Positions 23,640-32,405 of a DNA stretch of 64,000 bases are shown here, piece by piece. Positions within the stretch are counted from its first letter, which is position 1. Each line of letters opens with the position of its first letter. Below the pieces are notes generated by a model. It had not been told where the DNA came from, ran no database searches, and saw only the letters and a program-made list of their open reading frames with translations. This DNA comes from Thermoactinomyces vulgaris (lineage in GTDB: Bacteria > Bacillota > Bacilli > Thermoactinomycetales > Thermoactinomycetaceae): positions 292,900 to 356,899 of the forward strand of contig NZ_REFP01000007.1 of the NCBI RefSeq assembly GCF_003688725.1, given 5' to 3'. The position numbers and the translations under genes are program-made.

Positions 23640-24326
23640 ATGGACAGGAAAGAGACCATATTGGTAGTGGATGATGATAAAGAAATCGTGGAATTGATGC
23701 AGGATTTTCTGGAAGATGAGGGTTATCGGGTGGAAAAGGCTTTCGATGCGGGACAAGCGCTTAAACTGTTGAATCAGGTGCCGGTGGATTGCATCCTTTT
23801 GGATGTGATGATGCCCGGGCAGGACGGCTTTGAACTGTGCCGCGAAATCCGGAGAAACAATGATGTTCCCATTTTGTTTTTAAGCGCCCGCAACGGAGAC
23901 ATGGATAAAATCAGGGGGCTCGGAATTGGCGGGGACGATTACATTGTCAAGTCAGCCACGCCGGTGGAAGTGGTGGCCCGGGTCAAAGCGGTTCTTCGCC
24001 GTTACCGGAAACAAGCTTCCCCGCAAAAAGCGGTTCTCCGGTATGGCCCGCTCCGCTTGGATGTCTGGGCGCATGAGGTTTTCGTAAATGGCAAACCCGT
24101 TTCCCTGACGCCGAAAGAGTTTGACATTCTCCTCTTGTTTGCCGAACATCCCCGCCAAGTGTTCACCTACGATCAATTGCTTGAGAAATTTTGGGACGGG
24201 GTGGGGGACAAACATACGGTGGTTGTGCATATCAGCCGAATCCGTGAAAAAATCGAAGAAGATCCCAATCATCCCAAATGGATTGTCAATGTTTGGGGAG
24301 TCGGGTACCGTTTTGAAGGGGCATGA
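23640..24326 (+). CDS. OmpR/PhoB-family response regulator
   Basis: 228 residues: receiver domain (1-120) and winged-helix output domain (about 130-226). Receiver landmarks are VVDDDKE (acidic pocket, D11-D13), LLDVMMPG with phospho-acceptor D55, and the conserved Lys in DDYIVK. The residues after that Lys are S-A-T-P instead of the usual P-F-x-P, so the Lys-Pro step is missing. The output domain has the typical LTPKEFDILLLFAEHPRQVFTYDQLLEKFW and VHISRIREKIE...GVGYRF. ATG 23640 follows GGAGG. The sensor gene starts 3 bases after its stop. Confidence 0.93.
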   Translation: MDRKETILVVDDDKEIVELMQDFLEDEGYRVEKAFDAGQALKLLNQVPVDCILLDVMMPGQDGFELCREIRRNNDVPILFLSARNGDMDKIRGLGIGGDDYIVKSATPVEVVARVKAVLRRYRKQASPQKAVLRYGPLRLDVWAHEVFVNGKPVSLTPKEFDILLLFAEHPRQVFTYDQLLEKFWDGVGDKHTVVVHISRIREKIEEDPNHPKWIVNVWGVGYRFEGA

Positions 24327-24329
24327 GCC

Positions 24330-25655
24330 ATGAAAACATTGCGAATCCGCCAGTTTCTTTTTGCCGGTTTGTTGGCCATGGTGCTGTTGCCGAGATTGTT
24401 TTACATCCTCACGGACTATGTGCTTGAGCCGGTCGTGGCACATCAAACCGAGTCCAAAAGGGCTTTGGCTGACCAAATGATGCGGGACATCACGCAGCAT
24501 GCGGATGAGTGGAAAGATCCCGGGTGGCAACAAGCCTTCCAAAAACAGTATGCATCTTCCGGGATTCCCGTTTTCATCACCGATCCGTCCGGCCAAAAAA
24601 TCTTTCAAACGGGCCGTCCGCATCCCAACCCATGGAACAGCCGGCAAATGACCGTGATCGAAAACGGAGAAGTCCGGGGAGTGGTTCATCTGTATTTGAA
24701 CAACCACCAGCAGGTATTTGCGGTTTTATCCGCTGTTTTTGGGGTCATTGCCACGATTTTTCTCATTGGATGGCTGATGGGGAAATATGTGCTGAAGCCC
24801 CTTTCGGGCATGAGTGCAGCTGCCAAACAAATTGCAAAAGGGAATTTGGATTTCCGGCTGCCTGCCTCCCGGTTGACGGAAGTGGCCGAGGTCCGGACGG
24901 CATTTGAGAAGATGGGGGACAGCCTCCGGGAGTCGCTGAACCGACAGGCAAAATTGGAAGAGGAACGCCGCTTTTTTATCTCCTCCATCGCCCATGACCT
25001 GCGCACGCCGCTGTTTGTTTTGCGGGGCAGTTTATGGAGGATGGAGCAAGGGTTGGTCCGGTCCCCGGAGAAAATGGAAAGGTATATCCATGTGTGCAGG
25101 CAAAAAGCCGAACAGCTGGAGCGGTTGATATCCGATCTGTTTGCTTATGCAAAGACGGAATTTCAGGAACCGTCGTCCGCGGTTCGGGGCGAGACGTTTG
25201 ATTTTGGAGATTGGATGGAAGAAATCGTGGATCAATTCCGGCTGGTCGCACAAACCAAAAACATTGAGATTTGCGTGCAGCGGCAAACGGAAAAATGTTT
25301 GGTGCGGGGGGACAAACACTTACTGGAACGGGCCGTGCTCAATCTGATGGACAATGCGTTTTATTACACGCCTTCCGGGGGCGAAATCTGCGTGCAATGG
25401 CGCAAGGAAGGAAATCAAGTCGTTTTTGCGGTTGCCGATACCGGACCGGGGATTCCGGAGCAGGATTTGCCCCATGTCTTTGAGCCCTTCTACCGGGCGG
25501 AAAAATCAAGAAATCCCAAAACCGGGGGAACCGGCTTGGGACTGACGATTGCAAAACGGATCCTTCATGCCCACCAAGGGGATCTGTTTGCCGGAAATCA
25601 GCCTGGAAAAGGGGCTGTCTTTACCGGGCGGCTTCCGCTTCACGGATGTTCTTGA
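24330..25655 (+). CDS. Sensor histidine kinase with HAMP domain
   Basis: 441 residues. Two membrane helices (about 9-27 and 127-148) enclose an extracellular sensing region of ~100 residues; a HAMP domain follows (about 150-200). The dimerisation domain has phospho-acceptor H222 in SSIAHDLRTP, and the ATP-binding domain shows the N box (LNLMDNAFYYTP), G1 (VADTGPGIPE), F box (FEPFYRAEKS) and G2 (GTGLGLTIAKRI). It forms a pair with the regulator just upstream. The signal is not known; targets may include the divergent SHOCT gene. Confidence 0.93.
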   Translation: MKTLRIRQFLFAGLLAMVLLPRLFYILTDYVLEPVVAHQTESKRALADQMMRDITQHADEWKDPGWQQAFQKQYASSGIPVFITDPSGQKIFQTGRPHPNPWNSRQMTVIENGEVRGVVHLYLNNHQQVFAVLSAVFGVIATIFLIGWLMGKYVLKPLSGMSAAAKQIAKGNLDFRLPASRLTEVAEVRTAFEKMGDSLRESLNRQAKLEEERRFFISSIAHDLRTPLFVLRGSLWRMEQGLVRSPEKMERYIHVCRQKAEQLERLISDLFAYAKTEFQEPSSAVRGETFDFGDWMEEIVDQFRLVAQTKNIEICVQRQTEKCLVRGDKHLLERAVLNLMDNAFYYTPSGGEICVQWRKEGNQVVFAVADTGPGIPEQDLPHVFEPFYRAEKSRNPKTGGTGLGLTIAKRILHAHQGDLFAGNQPGKGAVFTGRLPLHGCS

Positions 25656-25669
25656 AAACAGCTTATGGT

Positions 25670-25759
25670 TTATCCGATGGAAACCATTCTTTCAATGGCC
25701 CGTTTGGCCTTTTCGGAAATGTCCTTCGGCACGGTGATCACATGTTTGTTTTGGAATCG
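25670..25759 (-). pseudogene. 3' remnant resembling the end of quinolinate synthase (nadA)
   Basis: On the minus strand a short frame ends with KHVITVPKDISEKAKRAIERMVSIG in pieces and a TAA at 25670-25672. This looks like the C-terminal helix of quinolinate synthase, where a basic helix with (A/S)..(A/S)IERM ends the protein. Nothing upstream of it on that strand continues the gene, since the RIC-like remnant on the plus strand overlaps. Recognition is from pattern only. Confidence 0.35.
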
Positions 25760-25949
25760 GAGCACAGTGAGGCCGGGGAGCTCCTCAAGAAAATGAGAGG
25801 TTACCAATGGGTACACACTGCCGGATGGGGCGTGCCGGACATATGCACTGACCTTTCACATGCTTGAGAGGTTGGAAGCGGATTTGTTCCAGCACATTCA
25901 TTTGGAAAACAACATTTTGTTCCCGCGTTTTAAAAGCGAAATGAAATAA
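25742..25949 (+). pseudogene. C-terminal remnant of an iron-sulfur cluster repair di-iron protein (RIC/ScdA)
   Basis: The first part reads HMFVLESEHSEAGELLKKMR, then a shift is needed to continue with EVTNGYTLPDGACRTYALTF, HMLERLEADLFQHIHLENNILFPRF. The histidine-rich HIHLENN and the EHSEAG motif are the metal-binding helices of hemerythrin-like RIC proteins. The shift lies in AGAGG (about 25796), where loss of two bases from an AGAGAG run would explain it. The N-terminal two thirds of the gene are missing, so this is a deletion remnant, not a working gene. Confidence 0.7.
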
Positions 25950-25957
25950 AAAACAAA

Positions 25958-25988
25958 GAGCCCGTGAATCTTGAATTCACGGGCTCTT
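25958..25988. terminator. Strong terminator after the MATE gene (also works for the plus strand)
   Basis: Perfect 12-base stem GAGCCCGTGAAT / ATTCACGGGCTC with a 4-base loop; read on the minus strand it is followed by TTTGTTTTTT. Confidence 0.9.
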
Positions 25989-26000
25989 CTTTGGCAGAAG

Positions 26001-27434
26001 TCATCCGTTGGCCGGTTCCGGCTGTTCGAAGAATTGTTGATGTCTTTTCCCTTTCCAATACTTCCGGTAGTAGATGTATTGTCCGAGGAGTGTGGCGAAA
26101 TAGGAAACGGGATAAGCCATCCAGACCCCGTATAAGCCAAACAGCCGGGAGAAGACAAACGCACATGGAATTTCCACCAAAATGATGGTTGCGATAATGA
26201 TGGTGGTGGGCCAGAAAACGGTGCCGCTGGAGCGCATCAATCCGGATAAAATCACCGCATGGCCGAGCACGGTGAACGCCCACAAGGTGAAGAACAGAGA
26301 TTTTTGCGTGATGTCAATGGTGGACGGGTCCGTCAAGAACATGGACAGGATCGGGCGGCTGAACACATAGATGAGAATGGTCAAAAAGCCGCCGACCACA
26401 TAGTTCAACCATACGGTGGTTTTGATTAATTCCGTCAGTTTTTCTTGAAGATTGGCCCCGATGAGTTGGGCGCCGAAGATTCCCACGGCGATCGACAAGC
26501 TCATGGACGGAATGTGCACATAGTTGATGACTTGGTTAATGACTCCGTAGGCCGCCGTGGCTTTTGCCCCGAAATGGTTGACAAACGTGACAATGGCCAA
26601 TTCCGAAACGGAGATGACAACCATTTGGATACTGGTCGGCAACCCGATTTTTACCATCAATCGCAAAATTTGCGGGTTCAATTTCAGCATTTTCAATGTA
26701 TCTCTGTCCAAGGCAAGCGGGTGTCGCACTTTGAACAAATAAAGGATCAACAGGATAAACGTCACCAGGCTGGCGATGATTTGAGCCAGCGCCGCTCCTT
26801 CCAACCCCATCTGCGGAACGCCCCATCCGAACAAAAACAGGGGGGTGAGCAAAATGGTCAGGGATGTGCTGATGATCAAAAAATAAAAGGGCGTTTTCGA
26901 ATCGCCGGTTCCCCGCAACAAGGTGGTGTAAATCACATAAGGAAACAAAAAGGGCAATCCGAGAAAAAGAACATGCATGAATTTGGAAGAATCGTTTTTA
27001 ATCTCCTCCGAGATTCCCATGAGGGAGAGCAATTGGTCCGAAAATAACCAACCAATGATTAAAGATATGACTCCCAAAATAAAACTAAAAGTGAGTGAAG
27101 TGCCGACAGTTTCTTTCATTTTCTCCGTGTTCCCGCTTCCGAAAGCTTGCCCGATGAGCACGGAGCTGGCACTTCCCAGGCCAATCACAAAGGAGATCAA
27201 AAAGAAGGTCAGCGGAAATACCGTACTGGCGGCTGCCAGAGCATTTTCGCCCAACTGTTTTCCGATCAGAACGGAGCTGACCGTTCCGCCTAAAGATTGC
27301 AATGCATTGCTAAAAATTAACGGGATCAAAAACGGGATCATCGTCTTCCAAATCGGTAAAGAAAAATCTATGGAATGCTCTTTTTTGGTTTCAGGGATTT
27401 TCTTGGCGGATATGGCTTGTTCTTGTTGAGACAT
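26001..27434 (-). CDS. MATE-family efflux transporter
   Basis: 477 residues with about 12 predicted membrane helices in two related halves, as in multidrug and toxic compound extrusion (MATE) proteins that exchange Na+ or H+ for drugs or metabolites. Signatures: PLIFSNALQSLGGTVSSVLIGKQLGENALAA near the start, SASSVLIGQAFGSGN, and the mirrored GIFGAQLIGANLQEK in the second half. ATG 27434 lies behind AAAGGAGGATC. The C-terminus continues with a soluble tail (KYWKGKRHQQFF). It is a single gene between its own terminator and that of the ssu operon. Confidence 0.92.
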   Translation of the reverse strand: MSQQEQAISAKKIPETKKEHSIDFSLPIWKTMIPFLIPLIFSNALQSLGGTVSSVLIGKQLGENALAAASTVFPLTFFLISFVIGLGSASSVLIGQAFGSGNTEKMKETVGTSLTFSFILGVISLIIGWLFSDQLLSLMGISEEIKNDSSKFMHVLFLGLPFLFPYVIYTTLLRGTGDSKTPFYFLIISTSLTILLTPLFLFGWGVPQMGLEGAALAQIIASLVTFILLILYLFKVRHPLALDRDTLKMLKLNPQILRLMVKIGLPTSIQMVVISVSELAIVTFVNHFGAKATAAYGVINQVINYVHIPSMSLSIAVGIFGAQLIGANLQEKLTELIKTTVWLNYVVGGFLTILIYVFSRPILSMFLTDPSTIDITQKSLFFTLWAFTVLGHAVILSGLMRSSGTVFWPTTIIIATIILVEIPCAFVFSRLFGLYGVWMAYPVSYFATLLGQYIYYRKYWKGKRHQQFFEQPEPANG

Positions 27435-27580
27435 GTTGATCCTCCTTTCTTTCAGGTCATTTTATGAAGGGATTCTCAAAAAACCCTTTAGCATCATAAC
27501 ATATTGTTAAAAGAAAATCTTTATGAAAATGATAATCTAATTTTATTTTTATTGTTAATAAAAGTAAATGATTGGCAAAT

Positions 27581-27608
27581 AAAAAATGCCAGACGCTGTG
27601 TCTGGCAT
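27581..27608 (-). terminator. Terminator of the ssu operon
   Basis: Stem ATGCCAGAC / GTCTGGCAT, 5-base loop; on the minus strand it is followed by six T. Confidence 0.85.
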
Positions 27609-27613
27609 ATTTA

Positions 27614-28456
27614 TTATAAGCGCGAAGGCTCGGGAAGCTTGTTTGCGGGATTCACAGGGGAGTGGGAAGATGCGGATGATTCGTTCCGGCAGGGTTGGGC
27701 AGTGTCCATGACTTCCTTCAGGATACGGCCCGTCAGGGAAGAGAAACGCGCATCGTCCCTTTGGCGGGGTCTGGGAAGAGTCACCGGAATGTCCGTTGCG
27801 ACTTTGCCGTCTTTCAGCAAGATGACCCGGTCTGCCAGAGTCACCGCTTCTTCGACGTCGTGCGTCACCAACAGAGCAGTAAATTTTTGTTCTTGCCACA
27901 GTTCTTCAATCAATTTTTGCATTTCGATCCGGGTGAAAGCATCCAAAGCGCCCAAGGGTTCATCCAACAACAAAAGGCGGGGGCGGCTGACCAGGGCACG
28001 GGCCAGCGCCACCCGTTGCCGTTGTCCCCCGGAGAGAATACGGGGCCATTCATCTTTATACTGATCGAGTCCCACTTTTTCCAACATCAATTCGGTTTTT
28101 TCTTTTCGATGGCGCTTGTCCCGGATGCCGAGGGCAACATTTTGGAAAACTTTTTTCCAAGGCAACAGGCGGGATTCCTGAAACATCATGCGGGCCGCTG
28201 AATTGATTCCGGTCAGGAATTCTCCGTCTTGAATGATTTTTCCCCCGCTGGTTTTTTCGATTCCGGCAATCAATCGGAGCAATGTGCTTTTTCCGGTGCC
28301 GGAGCGGCCAACCACGGCGATGAATTCTCCCGGGGTGATTTGAAGGTTGATGTGATCCAGAATCAAACGGCCGTCGTATTGTTTTTGCAAGTCTTTCAAG
28401 TTGAGCCGGGTTCCGAAAGGTTGACGGTTCAGGTGAAACACCTCCTGCGATTGCAT
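27614..28456 (-). CDS. ssuB: Aliphatic sulfonate ABC transporter, ATP-binding protein
   Basis: 280 residues; energises uptake of alkanesulfonates. Walker A GRSGTGKST, Q-loop in MFQESRLLPW, signature LSGGQRQRVALARAL, Walker B LLLLDEPLGALD and switch His in VTHDVEEA are all present. The MFQ(E/D).RLLPW pattern is characteristic of SsuB/TauB. An extra C-terminal tail of ~45 residues follows the core. Start ATG 28456 has AGGAGGTG upstream; only 4 bases separate it from the end of ssuC. Last gene of the minus-strand operon. Confidence 0.92.
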   Translation of the reverse strand: MQSQEVFHLNRQPFGTRLNLKDLQKQYDGRLILDHINLQITPGEFIAVVGRSGTGKSTLLRLIAGIEKTSGGKIIQDGEFLTGINSAARMMFQESRLLPWKKVFQNVALGIRDKRHRKEKTELMLEKVGLDQYKDEWPRILSGGQRQRVALARALVSRPRLLLLDEPLGALDAFTRIEMQKLIEELWQEQKFTALLVTHDVEEAVTLADRVILLKDGKVATDIPVTLPRPRQRDDARFSSLTGRILKEVMDTAQPCRNESSASSHSPVNPANKLPEPSRL

Positions 28457-28460
28457 ATGG

Positions 28461-29243
28461 TTATTGGGTTTCCCGCCACTTCAGGCAACGGTTCTCCAAC
28501 ATTTTCGCCAAAAGGTCTGCCGCTTTTCCGAGCAGAGCATAGAGCAGAATGCTTAACACCACGACATCCATTTGCATAAATTCCCGGGCATTCATGGCCA
28601 TGTAGCCGATGCCGGAATCAAAGGAGATGGTTTCGGCCACGATCAGGGTCAGCCACATGATTCCCAGGGCATAGCGGAGCCCGATGAGGATGGAAGGCAA
28701 CGCATTGGGCAAAAGAATGTGCCAGAAAAAATACCCGGGGGTGAGTTGATAGATTTTGCCCACTTCAATCAATCCGGGATCAATGTGGCGGATGCCGTGA
28801 AACGTGTTTAAATAGACGGGGAAGAAGACCCCGAGGGCAACCAGAAATAATTTGGATTCTTCCCCGATGCCAAACCACATGATGGCAAGCGGAATCAAAG
28901 CGAGATGAGGAATGTTGCGCAACATTTGCACCGTGGAATCCAGAAGCTTTTCAGCCACCCGGGAGATTCCGTTTAAAAATCCCAGCAGCAGCCCGATTCC
29001 GCCGCCGATACCCAATCCCAAAAGAGCGCGGACCGTGCTGTCGGCAATGTGCTGCAGCAATTCCCCGGACCGGGTTAAGCGGACAGCCGCTTCAATCACC
29101 GTAAGGGGTGCCGGCAAGGTCCGGTCGGAAATCCAGCCGATGCTGCTGAATAGTTGCCAGAGCACAATCAGCAGGGCCGGAACCAGCCAAGACAGGAGAA
29201 AGTGAAATTTGCGTGCATGAGGCCTGATGGTTTTGGTGTTCAT
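28461..29243 (-). CDS. ssuC: Aliphatic sulfonate ABC transporter, permease
   Basis: 260 residues from ATG 29243 (AAAGGAGAGGTGAA upstream). About six membrane helices with the permease EAA loop visible in [35 protein letters not shown], preceded by [23 protein letters not shown], the standard SsuC/TauC arrangement. Its start overlaps the stop of ssuD by 4 bases (ATGA), which indicates translational coupling. Confidence 0.92.
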   Translation of the reverse strand: MNTKTIRPHARKFHFLLSWLVPALLIVLWQLFSSIGWISDRTLPAPLTVIEAAVRLTRSGELLQHIADSTVRALLGLGIGGGIGLLLGFLNGISRVAEKLLDSTVQMLRNIPHLALIPLAIMWFGIGEESKLFLVALGVFFPVYLNTFHGIRHIDPGLIEVGKIYQLTPGYFFWHILLPNALPSILIGLRYALGIMWLTLIVAETISFDSGIGYMAMNAREFMQMDVVVLSILLYALLGKAADLLAKMLENRCLKWRETQ

Positions 29244-30385
29244 TTCACCTCTCCTTTCTTTTGCGGAAGATGATGATTGGCCACAATTTCCCCGAACGGG
29301 CTCACGGCGTGCGGCCGGGAGTAAAGAGAACCGGCCGGAAGGGACAGTTCCGGGAACAGCCATTCCGCAACCCGGTAGGCCTCTTCCAGATGGGGGTAGC
29401 CGGACAAAATAAAGGTTTCGATTCCCAAATCGGCGTATTCCCGGATCCTCTTGGCAACCGTTTGCGGGTCCCCGACCAGCGCTGTGCCGGCGCCGCCCCG
29501 GACCAGTCCGATTCCGGCCCACAAATTGGGGCTGATTTCCAAATTGGATTTTTTGCCATGATGAAGCCGGGTCATGCGTTGTTGGCCGACGGAATCAAAG
29601 CGGGAAAAAATACGTTGGGCATTGCGGATGGTCTTTTCATCCAAATGGCGGATCATTTCTTCGGCCGCTTTCCACGCCTCTTTTTCGGTTTCGCGGATGA
29701 TGACATGCAAGCGAATGCCAAACGTTACGGTTCTTCCTTGTTGAGCGGCAAGCTTGCGGACTTGCTCAATTTTGGAAGCAACTTGGGACGGGGGTTCTCC
29801 CCATGTGAGATAAACATCCGCGTGTTTTGCGGCCACTTGCATTCCCGCAGCAGAGGAGCCGCCGAAATACAAAGGCGGATGCGGATTTTGAACCGGGGGA
29901 AACAGCAGGCTTCCGCCTTTGATATGGAGATGGCGCCCGTGAAAATCAACTTTTTCCCCTTGCATGATCCGGCGAAAGACCGTTAAAAATTCGTCGGTCA
30001 ATTCATAGCGGGTGTCATGGTCGAGATGAATGCCGTCCCCGGCCAGTTCCACCGGATCCCCCCCGGTGACGACATTTAAGAGCAACCGTCCGTTGGACAA
30101 ACGGTCAAAAGTGGCGGCCATGCGCGCAGAAGCTGAAGGGGAAATGATGCCCGGACGAACCGCGACCAAAAATTTCATCCGTTTGGTGACCGAAAGCAGA
30201 GAGGACGCCACAATCCATGCATCCTCACAGGATCGTCCGGTGGGGACGAGCGCCCCGCTGAATCCGAGATGATCCACGGCTTGAGCCACTTGGAGCAAAT
30301 AAGGATACTCGGTGGCGCGCCCTCCGATCGATGTTCCCAAATAACGTCCGTCTCCATGGGTCGGGAGAAACCAAAAAAGTTTCAT
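29240..30385 (-). CDS. ssuD: FMNH2-dependent alkanesulfonate monooxygenase
   Basis: Luciferase-like flavin enzyme that splits alkanesulfonates to an aldehyde and sulfite. 381 residues. Signatures of Ssu[15 protein letters not shown] at the start, [86 protein letters not shown] and the flexible insert region around [20 protein letters not shown] 30385 is chosen over 30394, because GGAAGG lies directly before the longer start. No reductase gene is in the operon, so reduced flavin must come from elsewhere. Confidence 0.95.
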   Translation of the reverse strand: MKLFWFLPTHGDGRYLGTSIGGRATEYPYLLQVAQAVDHLGFSGALVPTGRSCEDAWIVASSLLSVTKRMKFLVAVRPGIISPSASARMAATFDRLSNGRLLLNVVTGGDPVELAGDGIHLDHDTRYELTDEFLTVFRRIMQGEKVDFHGRHLHIKGGSLLFPPVQNPHPPLYFGGSSAAGMQVAAKHADVYLTWGEPPSQVASKIEQVRKLAAQQGRTVTFGIRLHVIIRETEKEAWKAAEEMIRHLDEKTIRNAQRIFSRFDSVGQQRMTRLHHGKKSNLEISPNLWAGIGLVRGGAGTALVGDPQTVAKRIREYADLGIETFILSGYPHLEEAYRVAEWLFPELSLPAGSLYSRPHAVSPFGEIVANHHLPQKKGEVK

Positions 30386-30403
30386 CAATCTCATCCTTCC
30401 ATT

Positions 30404-31348
30404 TTATTTAGGTGACCAAATCACATCGCGGACTTGGACGGATTGGGGGATCAGGCCGGTTTCATGGAAAGCCCGGGCAATTTGTTGCTGGTCCTGAACA
30501 ATGTCCGGGCTGACGGGTTCAATCCCGTATTTCGCCCGCCGGATGGCGATATCGACCGGCTTCAAGTCCATCCCGATTTGTTCGGCGAGCAATTTGGCGG
30601 TTTGATCGGGGTTTTGGTTAAACCATTCGGCTGATTTTTGCAATTCATCCAAAAGGATTTGGATCTTGTCCGGATTCTCTTGTGCAAAGTCTTTGGACGA
30701 GAAATAGTAGGAGCGGTTGGATGTGTATCCCTTTGCGTCCGTGAGGATCCGGACATTCAAATCCGTCTGGGCATCGGCAAAATAAGGATCCCAAATGACC
30801 CATGCATCCACGCTTTTTCTGATAAAAGCCGCTTTGGCATCCGCTGGCGGCAAATAGACCGGCCGGATATCCGAATACGAAAGCCCGGCTTTTTCCAATA
30901 CTTTAAGCAACAGATAGTGAACATTGGATCCCTTGTTCAAAGCGATTTTCTTCCCTTTCAATTGCCCGATGTCATGAATGGGTGAGTCATGATGGACGAC
31001 AATCGCTTCAGCCTCGGGCCGCGGCTTTCCGGCTCCGATATACACCAGCGGGGTGCCCGCCGCTTGCGCAAAGATGGGAGGGGTGTTTCCCGTCTCCCCG
31101 ATGTCAATGCTTCCGGCATGAAGGGCTTCCAGAAGTTGGGGTCCGGCCGGGAATTGGACCCACTTTACCCGGACCCCTTGGGATTCGAAGCGTTTTTCCA
31201 AGGATCCGCGGGCTTTCAAGATGCTTAAAACCCCGAATTTTTGATAACCGATCCGGATTTCGTTTTTATTTGCTTCACCGGGACGGCAACCGGCGGTCAG
31301 AAAGAGTAATGTGATGAGTAGAGCAACAGGAATCAATCGCAGACGCAT
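30404..31348 (-). CDS. ssuA: Aliphatic sulfonate-binding lipoprotein
   Basis: Extracellular binding protein of the ABC importer, 314 residues. Signal peptide with lipobox LTAGC (C21). Periplasmic-binding-like fold: IRIGYQKFGVLSILKARGSLEKRF, QFPAGPQLLEALHAGSIDIGETGNTPP, GKKIALNKGSNVHYLL and VDAWVIWDPYFADAQ are hallmarks of SsuA. ATG 31348 is preferred, with AAGAGGTG about 9 bases upstream; GTG 31360 sits inside that site. A terminator-like hairpin precedes it, so its level may be set by read-through from the regulator genes. Confidence 0.93.
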   Translation of the reverse strand: MRLRLIPVALLITLLFLTAGCRPGEANKNEIRIGYQKFGVLSILKARGSLEKRFESQGVRVKWVQFPAGPQLLEALHAGSIDIGETGNTPPIFAQAAGTPLVYIGAGKPRPEAEAIVVHHDSPIHDIGQLKGKKIALNKGSNVHYLLLKVLEKAGLSYSDIRPVYLPPADAKAAFIRKSVDAWVIWDPYFADAQTDLNVRILTDAKGYTSNRSYYFSSKDFAQENPDKIQILLDELQKSAEWFNQNPDQTAKLLAEQIGMDLKPVDIAIRRAKYGIEPVSPDIVQDQQQIARAFHETGLIPQSVQVRDVIWSPK

Positions 31349-31370
31349 GAAACGTTTCACCTCTTGCTTA

Positions 31371-31420
31371 AAAAATGAAAAAAAGCCCCGACATCCCTGA
31401 GTCCAAACAGGGTGTGGGGC
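31371..31420 (-). terminator. Terminator or attenuator inside the ssu operon
   Basis: GCCCC/GGGGC plus CCCTG/CAGGG and ACA/TGT pair with two single-base bulges (31385-31420). On the minus strand the stem is followed by seven T, C, A and more T. It lies between the yezD-like gene and ssuA, so it can stop or limit transcription of the transporter genes. Confidence 0.65.
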
Positions 31421-31441
31421 CTCCAGTTTTCTGGTCGGCTG

Positions 31442-31639
31442 TTAAACGCTTTTTTGGTTGTGATTTGCCCGGTCCGGGGAGGGACGGGATTTTTTCAACG
31501 AGAAACGGTGTTTTTCCGTGCGGTCGATCTGCACAATGTTGGAATCATGGACTGTGATGACGACGGTCCCGTATTCGAGCCCTTCCAATGATTTTTGAAT
31601 GCGCAGCATTTGTTCATCCGAAACAGCAGACGGTCTCAT
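31442..31639 (-). CDS. yezD: DUF2292 small protein, YezD-like
   Basis: 65 residues. The core QMLRIQKSLEGLEYGTVVITVHDSNIVQIDRTEKHRF is the DUF2292 signature: a short helix, then two beta strands with GTVVITVHDS and VQIDRTEK. Such genes are very often next to sulfur uptake genes in Bacillales; the function is not established. ATG 31639 is preferred (AAAGGGG about 13 bases upstream); a GTG at 31651 overlaps the stop of the Rrf2 gene (GTGA) and is too close to that site. A basic C-terminal tail (KKSRPSPDRANHNQK) is unusual. Confidence 0.75.
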   Translation of the reverse strand: MRPSAVSDEQMLRIQKSLEGLEYGTVVITVHDSNIVQIDRTEKHRFSLKKSRPSPDRANHNQKSV

Positions 31640-31647
31640 CTTGGTTT

Positions 31648-32073
31648 TCACGCCCCTTTGACATTCGGAATTTGACCTTCCAGCAAGTCTTTTAAAGTGG
31701 TCTGTTCCAAACACCGGGCAACGGTGTCCCGGATGAAGGCCCATAAAGGTTTCAACAAACAACCTTCCTCCAGTGGACAGGGATCATAAGCGGTCACGCT
31801 GACACATCCCATGGGGGCCAATGGCCCTTCCAGCTGCCGGATCACTTCTCCAATGATGATTTGCTCGGGCGGTTTATGCAAAAAATAACCGCCCCGGACT
31901 CCCCGCTTGCTCTGGACATAACCAAGGTTTTTCAGCTGAAGCAGGATCTGTTCCAGATAATTGAGAGGCACCCGGGTTTTTTCGGAAATTTCGGCACCGG
32001 GGATGACCGCGGGATGCTGTGCGAGAAGAATGAGGGTGCGCAAGGCGTATTCGCCACGGGTTGAAACTTTCAT
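31648..32073 (-). CDS. Rrf2-family regulator with three cysteines, probably sulfur-responsive
   Basis: 141 residues. The winged helix is typical: MKVSTRGEYALRTLILLAQ, ISEKTRVPLNYLEQILLQLKNLGYVQSKRGVRGGYFL. C90, C99 and C105 occur in GCVSVTAYDPCPLEEGC, spaced much like the cluster ligands of IscR/NsrR-type members, so an iron-sulfur cluster is plausible. First gene of the sulfonate operon, which argues that it controls it, as CymR-like proteins control sulfur genes in Bacillus; CymR itself lacks this cysteine set. ATG 32073 follows AAAGGGG. Confidence 0.85.
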   Translation of the reverse strand: MKVSTRGEYALRTLILLAQHPAVIPGAEISEKTRVPLNYLEQILLQLKNLGYVQSKRGVRGGYFLHKPPEQIIIGEVIRQLEGPLAPMGCVSVTAYDPCPLEEGCLLKPLWAFIRDTVARCLEQTTLKDLLEGQIPNVKGA

Positions 32074-32405
32074 TGTTCAATCCCCTTTGCAGCTGAAAAC
32101 AAGCCAAAGAATTCTTGACAATCTTGAGTGAATTTGTCGACTATTCGGCAAAGGCATGGAAATGGGTGAAACAATCCGTTTTTGAAAGAATTGTTCGTTT
32201 CATTATATTCTTTTGAAATTAATGTATTACAAATCTTGATCCGGGTCAATTGTTATTTTCATAATTTCTCATCGATTTACTATGATTTTATTTTCTGTGA
32301 TCCGGACAAAATTCATTTTATGAAGCAGATCAGCCGATTTCACAGCCTGGAGCGGTTTTTTGTTAAAATGAAATTAGTATTTTCTGAATTTACCGGGAGG
32401 AGAGT
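32074..32405. other. Divergent control region between the ssu operon and the sigma-54 activator
   Basis: 332 AT-rich bases without a gene. On the plus strand an extended -10 (TGTTAAAAT, 32361-32369) probably serves the activator gene. Toward the ssu side the words GAATTCTTGACAA (32109-32121) and GAATTTGTCGAC (32131-32142) lie as related direct repeats and may be regulator sites. No riboswitch or T-box pattern seen. Confidence 0.4.
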
